From an uncultured Lachnospiraceae bacterium (lineage in GTDB: Bacteria > Bacillota > Clostridia > Lachnospirales > Lachnospiraceae), in the NCBI GenBank assembly GCA_947175055.1, contig CAMWLJ010000008.1, positions 1 to 58,318 of the forward strand: a DNA stretch of 58,318 nt, read 5' to 3'. Both the position numbers and the translations under genes were made by a program. Shown piece by piece: positions 53,792-58,318 of the stretch; the stretch's first letter is position 1; the number at the start of each line of letters is the position of its first letter. The notes under the pieces are model-generated. The model was not told where the DNA came from, ran no database searches, and saw only the letters and a list, made by a program, of their open reading frames with translations.

Positions 53792-55046
53792 TAGATTTGA
53801 TGCAATACCGATTCCAAGAGAATTGAATGATGTAGTAAAATCGGGTATTCAGGAGGGAATCAGGGAACAAAAGAGACTCCATAAGAATAAGCTTATGCTG
53901 CGCAGCAGTGCGACTGCGGCAGCAGCCCTCGTAGCAGTCCTTGCAGGGGTTCTGCTGATATCCAATCCTTCGGTGGCGGCGAAGCTGCCTTTGATCGGGC
54001 GGATTTTCACGATGGTGCAGGATAAAACCAGCTATAAGGGGGATTTCAGCCACAATGCAGAGGTCTATGTCGAGGAAGACGGAGCAGAGGGGACGCCGGA
54101 AAGAAAGCAGGCTGAAGGTATAGGGCAGGAAGATGTGACACAGACGTCAGATCAGGGCGTGTCAGGTCTATCGGGGAAAAAGACAGACAGTCAGTACGTA
54201 CAGACAGCAAATGGACTGACGGTCACGATCTCAGAGGCGAATTGCACTAAGCAGGCATTGTACCTGGCGCTCTGTATTGAAAATGAAGAGGAATTTCCGG
54301 CAGATTTTATCAAGACAAAAAATATGGACGATTATATACTGGATTATGACATGCTGTATTTGACAACAAAAAGTTATTACAATATACCCGGCATGGGGAA
54401 GGAAGAGCAAAACGAAGCGGCCGGCAATGGATTTTCGGTGCCAGCTTATATAGAAGGAAACTTTGTGGACAGTCGGACTTTTACAGGCATCATCATGGTT
54501 TCTCTGGAGGAGGAATTGATGTGTGGTGGTCAGGCGACGACATGGCCGGAACAATTCACCTATTATCTGGAGATATCCGATATATATGGCGAATTACTGG
54601 AATATGAAGAGATACAGGTCCGTGATCCGGAGACCGACGAGCTGATAACCATACCGGAATCGGTGATGAAGCACTATACGGGCACATGGAACTTTGCCAT
54701 CGAGGTCAATACGAACCGGACAGCGGTGCAGACGGTCCAGGTCAATAAGACAAACGAAGAAGGGGTTGGGATCGCTTCCGTGGAAAAAACGGCCTTCGAG
54801 ATCAGCGCGCAGATTATTTTGCCGGAAGATGTGCAGCGCTACGATTATGTCGTTACGATCCTTGACGCAGACAAAAAGCGGTTGGACAATCAGGGGGCGA
54901 ACGGAGATATCTTTTCTATCTACGGCAGGAATACGGATACGGTGTATGTATATGTATGCGATTATATGCAGTTTATGGATGAACTGAAAGGGGATGACAA
55001 GAAGATTGAGGAAGGCGCGCTGTTTGGCGCGGAGGTGCATTTTTAA
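53781..55046 (+). CDS. DUF4179-type membrane protein, probable anti-sigma factor
   Basis: A 421-residue protein: cytoplasmic N-terminus (1-40), a transmembrane helix (about 42-61), then the conserved NPSVAAKLPLIGRIF that marks the start of the DUF4179 extracellular domain, and an immunoglobulin-like C-terminal region. DUF4179 genes usually follow ECF sigma-factor genes and hold them at the membrane. The start is the ATG at 53781 with AGGAGGAAAGG upstream. Confidence 0.86.
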   Translation: MQNDRFDAIPIPRELNDVVKSGIQEGIREQKRLHKNKLMLRSSATAAAALVAVLAGVLLISNPSVAAKLPLIGRIFTMVQDKTSYKGDFSHNAEVYVEEDGAEGTPERKQAEGIGQEDVTQTSDQGVSGLSGKKTDSQYVQTANGLTVTISEANCTKQALYLALCIENEEEFPADFIKTKNMDDYILDYDMLYLTTKSYYNIPGMGKEEQNEAAGNGFSVPAYIEGNFVDSRTFTGIIMVSLEEELMCGGQATTWPEQFTYYLEISDIYGELLEYEEIQVRDPETDELITIPESVMKHYTGTWNFAIEVNTNRTAVQTVQVNKTNEEGVGIASVEKTAFEISAQIILPEDVQRYDYVVTILDADKKRLDNQGANGDIFSIYGRNTDTVYVYVCDYMQFMDELKGDDKKIEEGALFGAEVHF

Positions 55047-55161
55047 CTGATCTGGCAACGGATGCTGCTGAACTGTTGTTATAATTCACGGCCAAACCGC
55101 TATAAACTATAACGCATCCGGACTATTCAAAAATTCATAAACAACTTATATTTATGCTTTT

Positions 55162-55194
55162 CAACCCGCATTGTTTGTGTTATAATGCGGGTTG
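55162..55194 (+). promoter_or_regulatory. Promoter with overlapping palindrome, amino-acid ABC operon 2
   Basis: An 11-bp perfect inverted repeat (CAACCCGCATT 55162-55172, AATGCGGGTTG 55184-55194). An extended -10 (TGTTATAAT, 55178-55186) lies between and partly within the right arm. A repressor bound here would block the promoter. The start would be near 55193, about 80 nt before the permease ATG. Confidence 0.65.
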
Positions 55195-55275
55195 AGTTGT
55201 TTGGAGGAGCCAGACAACGATGCGCAACAGGTTAGATAGAAGGCTTGAAACAGTGACAGGAAGGATGAACAACAG

Positions 55276-55974
55276 ATGACAGGGATTGAATTATGGTTTG
55301 CTGATTTCTGCGATAAGTTTTATACATGTTTTATCAGGGACGATCGTTATAAACTGCTGGTCAGCGGTGTCGGTGTTACGATAAAGGTTTCGCTGCTGGC
55401 GGTGATCATCGGTATTTTGATCGGTATGCTGGTGGCGATAAGCAATCTTTCCAACAATAAACTGTTAAAGGCCATCGGTGGGATCTATACGGACGTGATT
55501 CGCGGTACGCCTTCCGTTACTCAGTTGATGGTGATCTACTTTGTCATCTTTGCGACGGTCAATCTGGACAAGTGGATCATTGCGTCCATTGCGTTCGGTG
55601 TCAATTCAGGTGCCTATGTATCGGAGATCATCCGGGGCGGTATTCTTTCCGTGGATCACGGACAGACCGAGGCGGGCAGATCGCTGGGACTTAATGCATT
55701 CCAGACGATGACGAGGATCGTGATCCCGCAGGCGGTGAAGAATATTTTTCCGGCGTTGTGCAACGAGTTTATCGTGCTGATCAAGGAGACTGCTATCGTC
55801 GGTTATGTAGGGCTGATGGATATCCAGAAGGCAGGCGATTTTATCAAGAGTGCGACTTTTGAACCAGGCATGCCGTTGTTTGGAACGGCTGTCATCTACT
55901 ATGTACTGATCAAGATTCTGACGTTGACGCTTCGTCAGGTAGAGAATCATCTGCGAAAGTCCGATGCCAGATAA
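55276..55974 (+). CDS. Polar amino-acid ABC transporter, permease
   Basis: A 232-residue HisM/GlnP-type permease with about five transmembrane helices. The family motif DVIRGTPSVTQLMVIY and the EAA loop GQTEAGRSLGLNAFQTMTRIVIPQA are clear. First gene of the second amino-acid importer in the window. AGGAAGGA lies 11 nt before the ATG. Confidence 0.93.
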   Translation: MTGIELWFADFCDKFYTCFIRDDRYKLLVSGVGVTIKVSLLAVIIGILIGMLVAISNLSNNKLLKAIGGIYTDVIRGTPSVTQLMVIYFVIFATVNLDKWIIASIAFGVNSGAYVSEIIRGGILSVDHGQTEAGRSLGLNAFQTMTRIVIPQAVKNIFPALCNEFIVLIKETAIVGYVGLMDIQKAGDFIKSATFEPGMPLFGTAVIYYVLIKILTLTLRQVENHLRKSDAR

Positions 55975-56043
55975 GGGCAGCCGGCATGCAGACTGTATGC
56001 ATATTCATACGGTATAGTACTCGCATAAGAAGGAGAGTATCTT

Positions 56044-56766
56044 ATGATCAAAGTTAAGAATCTACATAAAAAATTTGGGGATCTGATGGTTCTGAACGGA
56101 ATCGACGAGCATATTTCTCAGGGCGAAGTCGTGGTCATCATCGGCCCTTCCGGATCGGGGAAGAGTACCTTCCTGCGCTGCCTGAATCTGCTGGAGGATG
56201 TGACGGAAGGTGAGATCTATGTGGATGATGAGTTGATCAACACGCCGAAGGTCAACATCAATGTGGTCAGGCAGAAGATGGGCATGGTCTTCCAGCAGTT
56301 TAATCTGTTTCCCCATCTGACGATCATGGACAATATTACTTTGGCACCGGTGCTGCTTAAGAAGATGACTAAGGAAGAAGCAGTCAAAAAGGGGCAGGAA
56401 CTCTTAGAGCGTGTCAATCTGGCGGAAAAGGCGGATGCCTATCCGGCACAGCTTTCCGGCGGACAGAAGCAGAGAGTGGCGATCGCCAGGGCCCTTGCTA
56501 TGAATCCCGAGATCATGCTTTTTGATGAGCCTACTTCGGCCTTGGATCCGGAGATGGTAGGTGAAGTGCTTGACGTTATGAAGGATCTGGCCAAGTCCGG
56601 GATGACGATGGTCATCGTCACGCACGAGATGGGATTTGCCAGAGAGGTGGCTTCCCGGGTGCTTTTCATCGATCAGGGCGTTATCATGGAGAGCGGTACG
56701 CCACAGGAAGTGTTCAGCGATCCGAAGAATGAAAGGACCAAGCTTTTCTTAAGTAAAGTATTGTAA
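56044..56766 (+). CDS. Polar amino-acid ABC transporter, ATP-binding protein
   Basis: A 240-residue ATPase with Walker [10 protein letters not shown], signature LSGGQKQR, Walker [12 protein letters not shown] and VTHE switch. It is the standard GlnQ/HisP length, shorter than the ATPase of the first importer. It starts 69 bp after the permease with AAGGAGAG upstream. Confidence 0.95.
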   Translation: MIKVKNLHKKFGDLMVLNGIDEHISQGEVVVIIGPSGSGKSTFLRCLNLLEDVTEGEIYVDDELINTPKVNINVVRQKMGMVFQQFNLFPHLTIMDNITLAPVLLKKMTKEEAVKKGQELLERVNLAEKADAYPAQLSGGQKQRVAIARALAMNPEIMLFDEPTSALDPEMVGEVLDVMKDLAKSGMTMVIVTHEMGFAREVASRVLFIDQGVIMESGTPQEVFSDPKNERTKLFLSKVL

Positions 56767-56832
56767 AATGGCAATGAGGAGTAAAGTGTATAAAGGGATA
56801 TCAAACCGACGATCTTTTTTATCATGTGTATG

Positions 56833-56941
56833 AACTATAGTAAACGACATAACAAATTTCTGTTTCCGTCTCTTGCAGGAGCCATATACGGCAGCTACTG
56901 CAATGCCGAAAACGAAATTTCTAATGTCGTTAACTATAGTT
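56833..56941. mobile_element. R3 MITE-like element, 109 bp
   Basis: Imperfect terminal inverted repeats of about 32 bp: the left begins AACTATAGTAAACGACATAA and the right ends in TTAACTATAGTT. No transposase is encoded. A short version with the same termini occurs at 48560-48594. Size, palindromic ends and internal deletion fit a non-autonomous miniature element. Confidence 0.7.
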
Positions 56942-57073
56942 GTTCGTCCGGGTCATTGGCCGCAGAAGTGAATGCCGGAACGGATTCTGCATGGATGGAA
57001 GAGAAAATGCGGTTTAGATATAAAGGGCCGTACGAGCAGTTTCGATGCGGTTTAAAAGATTAAAATTTTTGAC

Positions 57074-57099
57074 AAGCGTAAAGCGCTTCGGAATGGAGG
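57074..57099 (+). repeat. R1 dispersed repeat, copy 11, serving the binding-protein gene
   Basis: Linker remnant AAGCGTAAA and full core GCGCTTCGGAATGGAGG (57083-57099). GGAGG is exactly 5 nt before the ATG at 57105. Confidence 0.88.
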
Positions 57100-57104
57100 A
57101 GATT

Positions 57105-58064
57105 ATGAAAAAGACAACAAAAGTAGCAGCATTGGTACTGGCCATGGCTATGGCAGTGTCCACATTGACAGCCTGCGGAGGTGAAAAGGACGCGGCGGCA
57201 GACGCAGCGAACACGGAAGCGGCAGGCACAGAGACAGAGACTTCTGAGGAAAACGCAACAGAGGAAGCAGACGCGGCGGATGATACTGAAGCAGCAGAGA
57301 CAGATGAGGCAGCCGATACCGAAGCAGATGCAGCAGAAGAGGCGGATACAGAACAGGCCGGAGCCGTTACGACGAGGACAGAGGGTGTTCTGACATTCGG
57401 TACCAATGCAGAGTTCCCACCCTTTGAATTTGTGACCGGAACCGGTGTGATCGATCAGTATGACGGTATCGACATGGCGATCGCGAAACAGATCGCAGAG
57501 GATAACGGGATGACGGCAGCAATGGAGAACATGGAGTTTGATTCTTTACTGGTGGCTTTGCAGAATGGTCAGATCGATGCGGCGATCGCGGCGATGACCG
57601 TGACAGAGGATCGTAAGGAGGCGGTTGACTTTTCCGTACCGTATTATACGGCGACGCAGGTTATGATCGTGAAGGAAGATTCTGATATCGCGGCAGCAAC
57701 AGATATGGCCGACAAGAAGATCTGTGTTGTACAGGGCTATACCGGTGAGATCTGTGTCAACGATATGGGTTATCCTTACGAAGCTTTTAAGAAGGGTACT
57801 GAGGCTGTAATGGAGCTGGTAAACGGCAAGTGTGATGTAGTAGTGATCGATTCAGCTACTGCACAGAAATATGTAGATGACAATGAAGGGCTCAAGATTG
57901 TAGAGGATGCTTCTGCATTCGAGTCTGAGGAATATGCGGTTGCAGTACAGAAAGGCAACACAGCGCTGCTGGATATGATCAACAAAGCTATTGAGGCGAA
58001 ATTGGCAGATGGCACGATCTCCGATCTGGGCGTACAGTATACGGAGGCGGTTACGGCAGAATAA
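57105..58064 (+). CDS. Amino-acid ABC solute-binding protein, normal lobe order
   Basis: A 319-residue lipoprotein: signal peptide with lipobox LTAC (Cys24), an acidic tether of Ala/Asp/Glu/Thr to about residue 90, then family-3 lobe I (GVLTFGTNAEFPPFEF, GIDMAIAKQIAEDNG, MTVTEDR with the carboxylate-binding Arg) followed by lobe II (VVQGYTGEI, GKCDVVVIDSATAQKYV, EEYAVAVQKGNTALLDMIN). It is the partner of the permease and ATPase upstream. It offers a direct comparison for the permuted protein at 9.1 kb. The start is the ATG at 57105. Confidence 0.94.
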   Translation: MKKTTKVAALVLAMAMAVSTLTACGGEKDAAADAANTEAAGTETETSEENATEEADAADDTEAAETDEAADTEADAAEEADTEQAGAVTTRTEGVLTFGTNAEFPPFEFVTGTGVIDQYDGIDMAIAKQIAEDNGMTAAMENMEFDSLLVALQNGQIDAAIAAMTVTEDRKEAVDFSVPYYTATQVMIVKEDSDIAAATDMADKKICVVQGYTGEICVNDMGYPYEAFKKGTEAVMELVNGKCDVVVIDSATAQKYVDDNEGLKIVEDASAFESEEYAVAVQKGNTALLDMINKAIEAKLADGTISDLGVQYTEAVTAE

Positions 58065-58138
58065 GCACGCTATGCGACAGTAGTCTGCGTATGATATTAC
58101 GGCGGAATGCTGCCTGTGACAATACAATAAGAACAATT

Positions 58139-58190
58139 AAACCGATGCCTGACAGAGCGCTATAAGGTTCTGCGGCATCGGTTTTGTTTT
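58139..58190 (+). terminator. Intrinsic terminator of amino-acid ABC operon 2
   Basis: AAACCGATGCC (58139-58149) pairs with GGCATCGGTTT (58174-58184), followed by TTGTTTT. It also lies at the end of the convergent partial gene. Confidence 0.85.
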
Positions 58191-58318
58191 CAAATGTCTG
58201 CCGGATCGTATCCGTGTGCCTTCATCCAGGTCTGCAGCTTGTCGATTTCGGCAGCCTGTAATTCGATTTCATTGATCTGCGCTTGAATCTTGGCGTCTTG
58301 TGCCTCGAGAGAGGAGGC
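58190..58318 (-). CDS. C-terminal end of a coiled-coil protein (partial)
   Basis: The window cuts this gene: 42 codons and a TGA are present on the minus strand. The visible sequence has heptad-like Leu/Ile spacing (LEAQDAKIQAQINEIELQ, then EIDKLQTWMKAHGYDPADI), so the protein ends in a short coiled coil and a compact tail. Family not recognised; the start lies beyond the window edge. Confidence 0.6.
   Translation of the reverse strand, partial: ASSLEAQDAKIQAQINEIELQAAEIDKLQTWMKAHGYDPADI

Larger units (their letters stand above)
56767..57104. other. Gap between ATPase and binding-protein genes
   Basis: 338 bp. It contains an R3 MITE-like element (56833-56941) and an R1 copy (57074-57099) that carries the ribosome site of the binding-protein gene. 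The open frame that spans the MITE is not considered a gene. The element has split what is normally a short intercistronic gap. Confidence 0.75.

Noticed and set aside
56824..57063. 79-codon open frame between ATPase and binding-protein genes
   Set aside because: It spans the R3 inverted repeats and runs into the R1 copy, has no ribosome site, and its peptide is largely the translation of repeat arms.

Overview
The window looks like chromosomal DNA of a gut-type Lachnospiraceae (Bacillota, Clostridia). The evidence is GGAGG-type ribosome binding sites, LplB/LplC-type sugar ABC permeases, many MATE exporters, CPBP protease and DUF4422 families, uronate-degradation genes, and roughly even base composition. 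No rRNA, tRNA, CRISPR array, transposase or phage module was seen. The genus cannot be fixed from the sequence alone.

Layout. 0-12.4 kb: a GH51 arabinofuranosidase with a divergent AraC regulator, a purine-salvage pair (apt plus NCS2 permease), two MATE exporters, a frameshifted tRNA-dihydrouridine synthase, an amino-acid ABC transporter whose binding protein has its two lobes in swapped order, and a CPBP protease. 12.4-24.2 kb: a LacI-controlled carbohydrate regulon (GH2 enzyme, LacI repressor, two permeases and a binding protein) tied together by GAAACCGGTTTC operators, with an ECF sigma factor and a membrane beta-propeller protein between them, and an AraC regulator. 24.5-29 kb: unsaturated-uronate catabolism (kduI, a KduD-like dehydrogenase, a cytoplasmic heparinase II/III-type lyase, a discoidin-like protein). 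29-35.8 kb: a TetR-controlled stand-alone acyl-activation/transfer cluster (SCP2 protein, alpha/beta hydrolase, condensation-domain protein, carrier protein, AMP-ligase), interrupted by a fresh 806-bp tandem duplication. 35.9-45.5 kb: two unknown proteins, a cytidylate-kinase-like protein, a second ECF sigma/anti-sigma pair, a degenerate LytM protein with a bactofilin, a DNA glycosylase and the TrkH/TrkA potassium system. 45.7-58.3 kb: MFS exporter, PAP2 phosphatase, radical SAM protein, SPFH/ribbon-helix-helix pair, DUF4422 glycosyltransferase-like protein, a lipoprotein, a third ECF sigma/anti-sigma pair, a second amino-acid ABC transporter with normal lobe order, and the end of a coiled-coil protein.

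The most unusual signals are: (1) a dispersed repeat (called R1 here), about eleven copies in 58 kb, that ends in GCGCTTCGGAATGGAGG. In five copies the GGAGG sits exactly 5 nt before a start codon, and in three copies the 5' side supplies the stop codon of the gene before it. (2) A circularly permuted family-3 solute-binding protein, with a normally ordered homologue in the same window as an internal control. (3) The SCP2/hydrolase/condensation/ACP/ligase cluster. (4) A sugar-transport promoter with a nine-G tract between its -35 and -10 elements, flanked by twin LacI operators. (5) A 36-bp perfect palindrome that forms the 3' end of the lacI gene, and a MITE-like repeat family (R3).

All calls come from reading the sequence; no database search was run. 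Product names rest on recognised motifs and family resemblance.
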